A stretch of DNA of 64,000 nt from Isoetes taiwanensis (GCA_021234155.1 JAJEKV010000003.1:13434794-13498793); one strand, 5' to 3'; positions 21,535-32,022 are shown, numbered from the stretch's first letter. Translations and numbers: made by a program. Notes: generated by a model not told the origin, from the sequence alone.

Positions 21535-22154
21535 AATTCTCCTTGTTCTGGATTTTAATGGGGTTTTAGGCAAGTTTTATGACTTGAAAGAGAGGATCCC
21601 TACATCGGTAGGAGCAGGAAGTGACCCTCCGAAATTGAACCTTCAAAAGGCGCGGTTTGCGAGGCCTGGATTACGGGAGTTCTTAGAATGGTGTTTTTCA
21701 AAATTTGAGATTGCATTGTGGTCCAAAGATGGCTAAGAGTAATGTTGACTTGTTGATGAGAAAGTTTCTTTGCGAGGAATATAAGGGCGATTTCTTTTTA
21801 TTTGGAATCGGGATGATCGCACCAACACAAAATTAAAAGTGGTTAATAAGCCAATTTTCCTTAAGGATCTGTCCAAAGTGTACCGAAATTCTGGAAATAC
21901 CAAGTGAAAAACACACTTGTTGATAGATGATGTGAGATATAAGGGTTACGCCAACCCGGTAGAACACAATGATATGTCCAAATAGTTTTGCTCCCGACAA
22001 GTTGGATTCCAATTTCCTTTTGGAGCAACTCAAACCATGGCTGGATGGCTGCAAAAAGTGTGCCAGCTTATATGAAGGAACATCAAATGTGGAACATGTG
22101 GGATTCGAAGAGTGGCAAGAATTGCATGAAAATGCTCGACAAGTATTTTCATAA
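21535..22154 (+). pseudogene. Element B: FCP1/NIF-type HAD phosphatase, frameshifted
   Basis: The frame through 21,535-21,736 carries ILLVLDFNGVLGKFYD (motif I) and FEIALWSK (motif II). After a frameshift the next frame reads MAKSNVDLLMRKFLCEEYKG. A third reads RDDRTNTKLKVVNKPIFLK and, near 21,920-21,950, LLIDDVRYKGYANP (motif III with DD). The tail FLLEQLKPWLDG ends at a stop at 22,154. The match to plant NIF-type phosphatases is clear in pieces, but at least two frameshifts and a stop prevent one product unless unseen introns remove them. Sequencing or assembly error cannot be excluded. Confidence 0.7.
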
Positions 22155-22240
22155 ATGAATCTTGTAAAACTCTTTGAAAGTCAATATATAAAAAAAATTT
22201 CTATGATATGTGTTGTGCTTTTTCAATTTAAAATATTTGA

Positions 22241-23048
22241 ATGGATTGTGAGCAAATGTTCTCGTGTGTGTTTAGAACTAGAGATGATAGAGCTTCGGCA
22301 GTCCCTGTCTATCTAAAGCCACATACACATTTGGAAGTGGTGCTGAATGGAACTGAAACTGTCGTGATTAGCTCCACCGACATTAAAATTTTGGAAGCTG
22401 ATATGCAGTGGTTCAATGATCAATTGATCCTCCTCTTATCAAGGTGATGCTTTCATCTGATTTGTGATCATCAGGATTGTGCCATCATATGCATATGTTT
22501 GCAGATACATGGAATACTACTTGATGCTCTAAGGAATGAGCCATCCCTTTCATTTCTTTGACCCTCTTTTTCACTCGATATTGTCCAAGGACACAAATAG
22601 TTACAAAACAATAAGGAAATATGTGAATCTGGTGTTTTTGCCTGCTTGTGATGGACATCACTGGACCTGTTTTCTGATTGTAAGCCACGCGTGTCTCGCA
22701 CAGAGATATAAACCAGGGATATATCACTTTGATAACTCGGGCTTGCATGGCAGAAGCAGACATATTGAGAGGTTAGTGCTTGCTCATTGCATTTGCTGTT
22801 GTGGCACAATGACAATAAACTTTGAATGCAGGTTTCTGGAATTGCTTGGACACAACAATTTCAGCTTTACAACCTCAGATGTTGTGAAAATTTCCAGAAC
22901 GCCTCTTCAAACCGATGGTCATTCATGTGGCCCTGCCGTATATTCGTTTATGCGCAAATTTGTGAGGGGGTACTTGAAAGGAGTGAATATATTGATGCCT
23001 GATCTAGTAAGTCAACTCAAATGCAGCAGACAAACCAAACTCTGTTAT
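22241..23048 (+). CDS. Element B: Ulp1-type (C48) SUMO/Ub-like protease domain
   Basis: Frames joined by GT-AG introns at about 22,442-22,503 and 22,773-22,830 give a C48 peptidase core. It begins ILEADMQWFNDQLILLL, equivalent to the substrate-binding W-L-N-D-x2-I entry of the family. It has the three catalytic positions: His in GHHWTCFLI, Asp in YHFDNSG, and Gln plus Cys in QTDGHSCGPAVYSF. Ulp1 proteases cleave SUMO or related modifiers from proteins. A short gap near 22,530 needs a frame change. It lies just after the phosphatase and points the same way, so the two probably belong to one transcript or one polyprotein. Ulp1-like genes are known as passengers in some plant Mutator- and CACTA-type elements. 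Element A has no equivalent segment. Confidence 0.7.
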
Positions 23049-23289
23049 TGACAAAGTGTGGTTAACTGCTGGTTGTAGACATTTCAAACCAGGATCTAGT
23101 TGATGTTAGAGTGTTCATGCTTGAAATTTTAAGATTAGAAGCAACAAAAGCTGGAACTGAGAGGAACATATGTATTGGGAAGTATGCAGGTGCATGAGTC
23201 ACCTCGTACTTTAAATCACTGTATATCTTTCTTATGTACATAATTGTTTTTGTAACCTCGATTCATTTGAATGAAAAATCATATTCAAT

Positions 23290-24864
23290 TCATCTCACAA
23301 ACAAAGGAATCAAGTGTTCAGAAGAATTCAAATCTTCAAAAGAAATCAAGACAAACTCATTTTCACAGCTGAAGCACAAAACTTCACATGAGTTCTGAAA
23401 ACTACAGAATGGTTTTACATCATCAGAAAGAACTTCGGGTAAATTCTGTAAAATTTTCTCCTCATCTAAAGGATCCAGCCTATATACAGTCTTGTTTTGA
23501 CGTTTAGTTGGTGGCATGTGAAGTCTGATTGCACAGATCTGTGTTGTGAATACTATGCCTAAGGCGTCTTTACTGCAAAGATCATAGCTGACGGTTGATC
23601 TTGCGCCCTTCTTGTAATACATACCTTCTATGACACTGTCACCGGCGAGGTACCATGTTCCATTGAGTTGGAAGTCTTTCTCCACTATCCATTTTGGTTT
23701 TGTGCACATCAGAATCCAAAATTCAGAACCCTCGTCATTCCCTTTTGGAGCAACGATAGCAAAATTATCACCAACTCTAAGTGCCTCTGCTAACATCGTG
23801 GGATTGGAGGAGAACAGGGACCTGCTGGATTTACAGTCCTCAATGTCAGCATGCACATTGGAGGATGGTACAATAACTTGAAGTTTCCAATCATCAACAT
23901 AGTGCTTGTTCACACAACTGTCCCACATGCCATCCAAGCAGTAGCTGCAGAAGCATGAAAGTTCCCTCGTGTGCAACTGCAATGGAGATTCAGGATTGAA
24001 TGCATGTACACAATGGATCTGCCTAGTGTCCAAAATCCTTTCTGCACCCCATGCGTTCTTTCTATCTATATCCTCCACCTTGACTTCCCAAAAGAACCTT
24101 TTCATATTCTTTCTCTTACTGGTTTCAGATGTGTTCATCCACTCGGATGTTCCACAAGTAAACATCTCTTCGGCAACTTCTACCACTTCATAAGCATTAC
24201 CCAATTTTATACTGCTGTATTTTAATTGCAGTTGTCTTAAACATCTCTTCAACTCAGCAGCTTTGCCATCGTGTTCACCTTTCCCGTGGTTAGAACAAAA
24301 AAAAATCCACATCATATAGACATCAGTGTCGTTTGTGTACCTAGCCACAAAGTAAAATGGTCTCGAAGCCTTGAATTGAGATACTGCACCATCTGAAAAC
24401 ATATAATGTCTCTTTGGCACCCTTTCTTTCTGCTCCAGATTGTGGTGCTTCATGAAGCAGTGTTGCACGAACAAAGTATCGTGTTCCCTATCATCTGATA
24501 CATAGTAATATGTTTCCTTGATAATCTCATCCGCCACTGAGTCGTACTGATATGTTATTTGAACCAAAATGGTAATCTGGTTATTGACCCAGCGCATCGA
24601 CTGCACCTCCTCTTGTTCCTTGAATGTATAGTTCTCTGTAAAATCCACTACCGAAAGACATGCATCTGCTGGGAGATTCTCCAGAAGCTCCTTAAATTGT
24701 TTTGCCTGCCATTGGTACCTGAAATTATGCAATGGAAAGATTTTTAGATGCTCTTTCAGTTTATCCAGAAGCTCCTTGGGTTCTGTCTCATTGTACTGAT
24801 GAGTCCGTCTCCTACCAGAACTCGAGACGTTGTCTTTTTCATAGTCAATGTACTCCCATTTCAC
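23290..24864 (-). CDS. Element B: DDE-like transposase catalytic region (524 codons)
   Basis: One uninterrupted frame. Catalytic candidates are Asp74 in SVVDFTENYT, Asp158 in MFSDGAVSQFK, and Asp199 (or Glu197) in SNHGKGEHDG. A Tyr/Trp-rich ITYQYD to YYYVSDDREHDTLFVQH stretch lies between. The C-terminal half has a Cys/His cluster (IHCVHAFNPE, SCFCSYCLDGMWDSC) and a BAH-like segment (LRVGDNFAIVAPKG, SEFWILMCTKP). The ordered motifs VxDFxENY, FSDGxxxQxK and SHGKxxxDG are those I know from numerous unannotated metazoan transposase-like proteins; I do not have a secure superfamily name. It would act on the element ends in the nucleus. More exons lie upstream (25,091-25,291 and 27,074-27,870). 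The catalytic part appears intact. Confidence 0.75.
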   Translation of the reverse strand: MKWEYIDYEKDNVSSSGRRRTHQYNETEPKELLDKLKEHLKIFPLHNFRYQWQAKQFKELLENLPADACLSVVDFTENYTFKEQEEVQSMRWVNNQITILVQITYQYDSVADEIIKETYYYVSDDREHDTLFVQHCFMKHHNLEQKERVPKRHYMFSDGAVSQFKASRPFYFVARYTNDTDVYMMWIFFCSNHGKGEHDGKAAELKRCLRQLQLKYSSIKLGNAYEVVEVAEEMFTCGTSEWMNTSETSKRKNMKRFFWEVKVEDIDRKNAWGAERILDTRQIHCVHAFNPESPLQLHTRELSCFCSYCLDGMWDSCVNKHYVDDWKLQVIVPSSNVHADIEDCKSSRSLFSSNPTMLAEALRVGDNFAIVAPKGNDEGSEFWILMCTKPKWIVEKDFQLNGTWYLAGDSVIEGMYYKKGARSTVSYDLCSKDALGIVFTTQICAIRLHMPPTKRQNKTVYRLDPLDEEKILQNLPEVLSDDVKPFCSFQNSCEVLCFSCENEFVLISFEDLNSSEHLIPLFVR

Positions 24865-25291
24865 TTTCTATTCTTGCCACTTTCTTCCATAGGGACAGTG
24901 CGAAACTTCTTGATTCCACCACGGCTCACAATCTCAAGGATGCACGCCTTCTTGTGAAACTCATCTAATTCACTCTTTGGACACAATATAGATCTGCACA
25001 AGCTTCTGTACTTGCAATTTTATCTTTGGTGTGCCCCTGCATTGACCAAGTTCATGTGATCTACAAACATCGCAGATGCAAGTGCAATTCTTAGGATGTT
25101 TGGTTCTCATCCCATTGAGTCCATCCACTAGCATTTGCATCCTCACGTCTTTGAATGCAGCAGCAACTATTGAAGTCCTTCAATTTCATAACAAACCGGG
25201 GTTTTAGCTTCTCAAAAGCTCGAAGGCGAATCTTAATTTCCGAATGTTGGTCCGAAACCTCTTGAACAATAGCATCGCATGAAATGAACAC
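24865..25291 (-). pseudogene. Element B: transposase N-terminal Cys-rich region
   Basis: Reads on minus as IKIRLRAFEKLKPRFVMKL, then NSCCCIQRREDANA, then KNCTCICDVCRSHELGQC and DEFHKKACILEIVSRGG before the catalytic frame. It aligns with element A's LKPSF and HTCCCIYHLKFEY region and its CCKKCGLDRIRKC-like cluster. Metazoan relatives also have a Cys-x-Cys motif at this place, likely zinc-binding. Stops at about 25,091 and 24,985 break the frame, so this copy is damaged here unless short introns are present. Confidence 0.55.
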
Positions 25292-25439
25292 TAAAAGCTG
25301 CTAGGATGTGTATACCACACCATACCATGCACCATACCATGCCCCACACTCATCATATTCACGAGCGAGCATCTTAGTCTTTGTGTACATTACTACCACG
25401 CCACCACACCCCACCACACACCACACCATTCACCACACA

Positions 25440-25945
25440 CCATACACCAAATGGTGGAGTGTGGAGTGGTGGTGGAGTGTGGTGGTGGGGGGGGGGTGGT
25501 GGAGGTGGTGGTGGGGGGGTGGTGGAGTGGTGTGTGGTGGTGGTGGATGGTGGTGGTGGTGTGTGTGTAGTGGTGTGTGGTGGTATGATGTGGTGTGGTG
25601 GTGGGGTGTGGTGGTGGTGGTGGTGTGTGGCGTGGTGTGGTGGAGTGTGGTGGTGGTGGGAGTTTGGTGGTGGTGGTGTGGTGTGGTGTTGTGGATTGTG
25701 GTGATCTGTGGTGTGGTGGAGTGTGGTGGTGGTGGTGGTGGAGTGTGGTGGAGGGGTGTGGTGTGGTACATGGTTGAGTGTGGTGGTGGTGGAGTGTGGT
25801 GGAGGGGGTGTGGTGTGGGATATGGTGGGTGTGGTGGAGTGTGGTGGTAATGGACAATGTGGTGCATGTGGTGGTAATGTGGTGGTCGCAAAGATGTGGT
25901 GGTAGTCTATGGTGGTGGGATAGATGATGGGGGTGGTGGGGTGGG
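25440..25945 (-). repeat. CCACC-rich satellite, right arm (inverted relative to left arm)
   Basis: On plus it is GTGG-rich. Its higher-order unit (GGAGTGTGGTGGAGGGGTGTG followed by GTGGTACATGG) is the reverse complement of the left-arm unit. It lies in the presumed large intron of the transposase gene, so each gene carries the repeat in the same sense relative to its own transcription. A short CACCA-type run on plus at 25,312-25,445 precedes it and another at 26,020-26,090 follows. Confidence 0.8.
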
Positions 25946-27073
25946 GGGAGAATAAACAAAATTGAATCCACACATATCATACATTAACATGCACACACCC
26001 ACATGACACCATGGACATAACGCACCCCACACCACACCACACCACACCACACCACACCACACCATCCGACACCACACATAACATCACATCACTTTTATCC
26101 TATTTTTCGCCCGACATAAAAAAACTGCTCTCATTTAAACATTTCTGAAATTGCGTACACCACGATAATAATTACATTCCTCTTCTAATCATTAGAAAAG
26201 GATCCGGGTCCTAAATCACATTCTCGCGTCGATTTTTGGCGTTTCATTCTCAATCGAACAAGTTCATTAGGCAATGGTAGGGATGTTCAGAGATCACTAC
26301 GGCCATTCTAGGGTGAGCGAGGAGGGCATTCGGCATATTAAAGGCATACAACAATTTGGATCTTTGGGCCTTCAATGGCTATGCTTGGGGTCGATTGATG
26401 GTGAAGTGAGCTCTTAGACAAGGTCCATGACCTTATGTTACATCTTCTTTGCAAAGGTCATTTGGTTTATTTGTTCTCTCGTCACTTATGCGCCCTGAGT
26501 CCGCAACGGCGGGGAATTCTTGGCGAGGGGTTGCGTTCTTACCACTAGGGAATGCAGGAAGCACTGGCAAACCTCATCCTGTTAAATTCTGGGATGACTG
26601 CAGAAAGCTTAGATGCTTTAGTGCAGAAAACAATAATTTTGGATGCACCAGTTCTCGAGCCAGTCATACCAGCATTTCCTGCTGCTTAGGAAATGCATGT
26701 AAATTTAGTTCTCGGGTACAGAGCTTTCAATGGAAAGCCAAATTTTGTAAAGCCAAATTTTGTAAGATCCTTTTTTTAATATATTATACTTTCCAACAGA
26801 GCTGTGCTTGAATCTGACAAAAATTTGTCTTTATTCAACAAAAATTTATACTTCTTAGGATCAGTTAGTTATCTATCATTCTCAAATATTTTTAGACTGT
26901 ACACACACCCAGTAAAGGAATACTCAATTCTGTTATGTTCTAATATTCCAAACATTAAATATTGCATTTCAGACTAGAGTCAACTACACACAATTCACAT
27001 GCTGCATACAGTACACCACAATCACTGTACAACATAATAACCACCACATGCACCACCACACTAAGCACCATAA
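25946..27073. other. Intron-like spacer inside the element B transposase gene
   Basis: No supported exon. It contains a CACAC-rich run at 26,020-26,090 and a plus-strand frame at 26,449-26,811 with no domain. GTAAAGCCAAATTTTGTAA-type duplication occurs at about 26,735-26,765. An old nested insertion is possible but unproven. Confidence 0.4.
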
Positions 27074-27870
27074 CTAAGAAAACATGAATAACAGAAATAA
27101 ACTAACCTGTGATTGCTCCAGATAGTGGGCAGCATGTTCTTCTCTTACATTTCTCTCCAATCTTCTAGTTCTAACATCCTTTGTGTTAGGAGACACTCTG
27201 GTGTTCTCAATCCAAAATTTTTGAATCTTTTCTATATGTTCATCTGAAATTGCATCGAATCTTTTAGCCCTCTTGTAAGAAACCCATTTCCCACCATTGT
27301 AATCGATCTCTTCCCTCTTTTTCTTTGCCTTTTTGCGGGTTTCTTGGGTGAACACCTAATACCTTTCAAGATCTCATTTGGCTGATTTTGTCACTTGTTT
27401 GAGAATCGCTTTTGGTGGTCTGACATTGCAAGGCAGCTATTCTTGGCTGCTAGGCGTCATTCTTTGGTAGAGAGTTTGATACCGCATGGAGTCCCGAGAG
27501 GCTCCTTATAACGATGCTCTTGGCTTCCAAATCCTTTAATTCTTCACCTATGAATTTTTTCAATGTTTTATCCCTCAAAAAATCAAGTAAAATTTCTTTC
27601 TTCGTGCTATCCTCAATTCTTTTGGTCTGTTTATGGAAAGACGTTAGCAAATTAAGGACAATACGGCGTTTACTGCTTGCACTTCTTGATGAACCGGATC
27701 CTTCTGCCAAATCTGCAAGCTCCAATTTTTCTTCTCTTCTTCTTTTCCTCTGGCGTCTTTTCTTCAACATTTCTTCTTCCTTGGTTCTTCTTCGTTTTCT
27801 CCTGCCTGAAATGCCGGTTTGTGGACAGATTACCTCATTGACATCCATATCCACAATGGATTGGAGCTTG
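27074..27870 (-). CDS. Element B: transposase N-terminal exons
   Basis: A start at about 27,855 gives MDVNEVICPQTG, then basic KRRRTKEEEMLKKRRQRKRR, a nuclear localisation signal and helix, and later LLDFLRDKTLKKFIGEELKD. After an intron of roughly 100-180 bases a second exon (27,074-27,350) reads WVSYKRAKRFDAISDEHIEK, then FWIENTRVSPNTKDVRTR and EEHAAHYLEQSQ. The NTRVSP-x2-KDVR motif is shared with element A, and metazoan relatives have a similarly placed segment. The DNA-binding N-terminus of the transposase is the likely role. The exon/intron borders are approximate. Confidence 0.6.
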
Positions 27871-28129
27871 TAGCAGGGAGGGAGCCAAAGAACGGGACGT
27901 AGGCAAAGAACAAGAAGGGGCCAAAGAATAGGAATTTGAATTTTAGTTTTTGAAATTAGAATTTCCCCCACAAATTGGGACTCCATTCTTAAATAACGGC
28001 AGTTGAACGGTGCCATAATTATACTTTCATACCACAAAAGTGGCGGATGCAACGCCACATTTTGGGGGGACAGGGGGGACAGCCGAATTGGAACACCACA
28101 GCGTGCTTTTACCCTCTATGGTTTCATGA

Positions 28130-29017
28130 ATATTATTTTTGCATCATATCAAATCCCCCCAGAACCCCCTGTTATTTTGCTACATATTCATCTCCATGGG
28201 CCAAAAAAATAATTAAATTAACAGTTCATGATTTGATCAACTTTGTGTTCAGTGGAATCATTATATGTTCATATTTAATGTTTTAAAAAGCCAATTTCTT
28301 CTAGGCATTTAGGGCAGTTTTCTAAGACATGAATATATTATAGCTATTTTGTACATATTTTATGACAGTGTTTAAGACTACCAAATTTTGTGGTAAGCTT
28401 TTGGAAGTGCTTTCCCACTAGTGCAAATAAGACATCCAACTCCTGAGCGTGATTTAGGGCGTAAAAGATGGATGGGTGGATGGATGGATAGGTTTTTTTA
28501 ACATCCACGTAGACCAAATTGGCCATGGGCCCAAACAACAAAGCGGCATGGAAGCCCAAGAAGTACACAAAAAGGATAATGTTAATGCTAATGGTAGTTT
28601 TGTGCAACTTAAATTATCTAGACATAGCCAATCCAAGGATTGGAAGGCCATTGAGCTAGAATGAAAACATAATGTTTTATATTGTGGAGCATTGCAGCCT
28701 TACTTTATTCTGGGGGAGATCCTCCAGAAGAAAATGAGACTATGTTATTGCATGAAAGCAGACTAAGACATGTTTCAAAAGTGCTCGTAGAAAAGAATAA
28801 ATGTTGATGAATCTTATGTGGTGAAAATCCATAGGTTGAAAAACAAGACTATCTTGTCATGGAAAATTCCTTGCCATAAATTTGAGTTATAGCCTCACCA
28901 ATTACTTGCGAACATAAATGTGGGACAATTAATTTGTTCTAGTTATCCATCCTCATAGTCAAAGGCAAGAAATGCAAAAATACAATATATTAGGCATGAG
29001 TACATCAACTTCCAAAG
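28130..29017. other. Spacer between element B and the NPH3-type gene
   Basis: AT-rich, no gene seen. It contains the retroelement tail copy listed separately, and the 3' UTR of the minus-strand NPH3-type gene towards 29,017. Confidence 0.5.
28466..28545 (-). repeat. Retroelement 3' tail copy with GGAT microsatellite
   Basis: A (GGAT)n tract at 28,468-28,490 is followed by TTTTAACATCCACGTAGACC, then AAATTGGCCATGGGCCC. This is the recurrent tail in minus orientation, here with a GGAT tract in place of the AATAG tract seen at 40.7 kb. Confidence 0.65.
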
Positions 29018-30872
29018 TTAATGATGCTCATGGTGTTTAACATCATCATAAATATGAAAGGTTTTAGTAATCTTCCTCCAGCCACTGCTCCATGCATGGT
29101 GGTGATGACGATGATGATGATGATTATGTTTGTCATTTGAATGATCTTCATGTTGGAGCAGATTTGGACTTGCTATATATGATAAATGATCACCTTCCAA
29201 CTGAGACAATCTACTTTTTAGTGTTTCGACTTGGTATTTGAGTTCTTTTATTTCTCGATATAAGACAGAAGAATCTATACTAACATGTGTTGCACTTTCA
29301 GTATGAGACCTTGTCTCATGAAATGGATGTAGATTTGTGGTTGTGCCCTTTCGCTTGAGCTCCTCACAGAAAAGAACTTGCATAACAAGACGAACTGGCA
29401 GTCGCTCATTTTGCACAGCATGCATACACGAATGCAATGACAACCTTCTACAATCCATGATTTGACATAGTGTCTTACACTCTTCCTCAGACATATGTGG
29501 ATGCGTCTGTAAAAAATTAATCCAGATGAATAAAATATCGACTCAAACTAGAATAGGCAGAAATAAATGCTTACCTTCATAAATGAATCAATTGCTCTAT
29601 ACAATGTATCATGGGATGGGCGAGTAAAACTCGGTAAAGCTTCTGCTAACCTTGTGAAGTCAGAAACTAAGAAATCCTTCTCTTGTGACATCTCCAAAAG
29701 ATAGTTATCCACAAGTGTTGCCACCTTAACTTGTGCAGCAAGTTTTGTAGCATGTTGCTTTGGATCATCACATTTTGAATCACTTTGTCCCATAAAATGC
29801 TCTAAAATTTGTCCAAAAGCACTTATGCTGGCCTTTATATCATAGTTCAGCGCATATGTCATAAGAAGTAGGTCATCTAGACTTGCATCTTCCAATTGCG
29901 TAGATATTCTTTTTTTCAAATCCTCCTTGTGAGTTGAGCTCACACTACATAGATGTGACATGCTAAGCAATCGAATAAGGAACTTGATGGGGATAATCTC
30001 TTTGCCTTGAGGTAAAATGACCAAAATATGTTCAATTATAATCCGACACTTATAATGCTGGTCAATTATCGCTTTCTCATCTAATTGCACAACTTCAACT
30101 CCTGCTTCTTCAAGGCCAGGTAGCCAATTTTTGCAATAATTCATCATGATGCCTCCTAGTACATTGGGCTGCATGCCTTTTACTTTCATGGCACACATAA
30201 CTTTCATAAATGCATCCACATGCAATGTCAACAAATCTTCAAACCATTCCTCATCAAATACAATACCTTCAGTATTGAAGTCCGGTGATTTAATATGTGA
30301 CCCAGAATTGCCAACATGTTTAACATTAGAGGAACCAGTAGAAGCTCGCCATGCAATTGACTCAACACATCTTTGGACAACTTGTAAATTTTCAGCCCAA
30401 GGATGAAGATGCTCACATGTTTTTAAAACATAAACAGAATCCTTCCATGAGGGCAACACTACAAGGCTTAAATGTGACTCAGTAGCTGAGATAAGATTTC
30501 CAACCTCAAGCTTTTCTGTCATATCGAGGTATTCAGCAACACATCTAAGCATTGCAACATTTGTAGCATTGAGGTCGACATGCATTCCATAGCAAAACTT
30601 TGTTGCTATTTCGAATGCTATAGGGCCTCCAGGTACATTATCAAGTTGGATGTGATTTTTTTCTGTATCTCTAGATTCGAATACAAGCTTATTCAAGTAT
30701 CCACTTCTTGATAAGAGAGGAAACTGGGAAGGCATTCAGGAACTCCACAATTTTAGTAAGAGCGTGTTGAAACTTAAAACCATATATATTTTAAGATTGT
30801 ACCTTATGGAGATGGAATGTTACATCATCCACAATCACGACCAAGTCACTTTGTAGATCTGTTGCCACAGAC
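29018..30872 (-). CDS. NPH3/RPT2-family BTB-NPH3 protein
   Basis: Exons on minus: 30,872-30,803 (SVATDLQSDLVVIVDDVTFH, start of the BTB domain), 30,723-29,575 and 29,506-29,018, all with GT-AG borders and consistent phase. Exon 2 has FPLLSRSGYLNKLVFES, GPIAFEIATKFCYGM and the NPH3 domain (WFEDLLTLHVDAFMKVM, then NYCKNWLPGL). Exon 3 has HPHMSEEECKTLCQIMDCRR and NERLPVRLVMQVLFCEEL, the conserved end of the NPH3 domain, then a coiled coil and a His-rich tail. Family members act with phototropin photoreceptors or in auxin-transport control, often as substrate adaptors of Cullin3 ligases; which branch this is cannot be told. About 570 residues are visible. The usual first exon, a short KLGxKPDxF-type peptide, was not found upstream. 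No disabling mutation is seen. Confidence 0.88.
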
Positions 30873-31956
30873 CTGCCAAGAAAAATAGTAATCAGTTCAA
30901 TCTTTTCTCATGAACACATAAGTTAAACTGGGAAAACACTCGTAAATGCTGTGTATGAATTAGATAAATTGGCCGCTAGTCGATGCTCATGTAGTTTCTA
31001 ACCATTTCTTTGTTGTCATCACTATGACTCATGATCGCTTAAAACTATAGGCTTTCGTTAGAACATGGCCAAAAGGATGCTAATCAAGTTAGTTTAAGAC
31101 ATTAGCCATGGATGCAATTGCAAAGGGTGTTTCTGTATTTATTTAGACTGTTGGCCTACGAGATGCACCCAAATGCCAATATGCTCTATTTATCGTATAC
31201 GTCATACCCTTCACATAACTTTGCCATAATAGAAAGATCAAATCACTGAAAAAAGTGTGTGTTCATAGGACGTTTAATATTCAAAAACCCTAAAGTCTTT
31301 AGATGTGTATGTAGCTAAGAATATATGCAATTTGTGTTACCTTGATGTGCGCACTAAACCCATATCGTTCTAACCAATCCACCAAATATATCCTTAGTGC
31401 TGACCTCTTCAACTCTTACGCTATGCTCTAATGCTCCTAAGATTCAATCCCCAATATTCGTCCCAACTGGGAACGCAAACATGAAATACCAAGTTCCATC
31501 CCATGCCCTAGGATTCTCATTATTTGATGTCATAGGCATGCCTAAAAGGATTCGACAAAAAATCATGGGCAATTCATGTCTTTTCCATTGTTATTAATAT
31601 ATTTGAGAATGATGTAATTGGAGATCTCGTTAAATGAAATTCTATTACTCTACATGTCTCCAATGTGATCATTTGCAGCAAAAGGAGTTAAGTAATGTGA
31701 TTAGTCTCAAAGGCTATTTTCTTATACATGGTGGTAGAGAGGAACTGGTATAGGATTTTCTTCACTAAGGCATCTTCGAATTGGATTGTATATTCCAGTA
31801 AAGTGAAAGAACGGTTACAAATGCCAATAGGACTTCTAGTCATGTTATTAACTCGAATTGCTTACCAAATGTTGCTAATGACCTTGATAGGATTTGGACT
31901 CATGCTCAAGCTCCTGCTATAAAATGCACAAATGTATACATATTATGTCAGTTGTG

Positions 31957-32022
31957 ATAGATAAGAATGTGAGATATAGCATAACGAACATAGATAAGAA
32001 TGTGAGATATAGCATAACGAAC
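31957..32022. repeat. Perfect 33-bp tandem duplication
   Basis: ATAGATAAGAATGTGAGATA through ATAACGAAC occurs twice head to tail with no mismatch, suggesting a recent slip or unequal crossover. Confidence 0.9.

Larger units (their letters stand above)
18654..28120. mobile_element. DNA transposon B, related to A, with Ulp1 protease (ends not fixed)
   Basis: Same two-gene convergent layout as A: plus-strand coiled-coil, zinc-finger and HAD gene (19,081-22,154) with a Ulp1 segment (22,241-23,048), facing a minus-strand transposase (23,290 to about 27,855). It is larger, mainly because both 5' introns are long and filled with CCACC-type satellite. The left limit is taken from the loss of flank similarity at 18,653. 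The right limit is a guess from the distance between transposase start and end in A. I could not find terminal inverted repeats, so insertions may have separated or destroyed the ends. A small palindrome, GGAAATATAC and GTATATTTCC, sits at about 18,662-18,693. Confidence 0.55.

Noticed and set aside
25308-25980. Gly/Val/Trp-rich and His/Pro-rich frames on both strands
   Set aside because: Same satellite in inverted orientation; no coding signal apart from absence of stops.
28060-28110. GGGTAAAAGCACGC (minus) as the right end of element B
   Set aside because: It resembles the A end weakly (GGGT then AAAA), but no matching left end was found near 18.65 kb.
28296-28316. GGCATTTAGGGCAGTTTT as resumption of the host flank seen at 9,311
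   Set aside because: Only about 17 bases match and similarity is lost immediately after; too short to set the right boundary of B.
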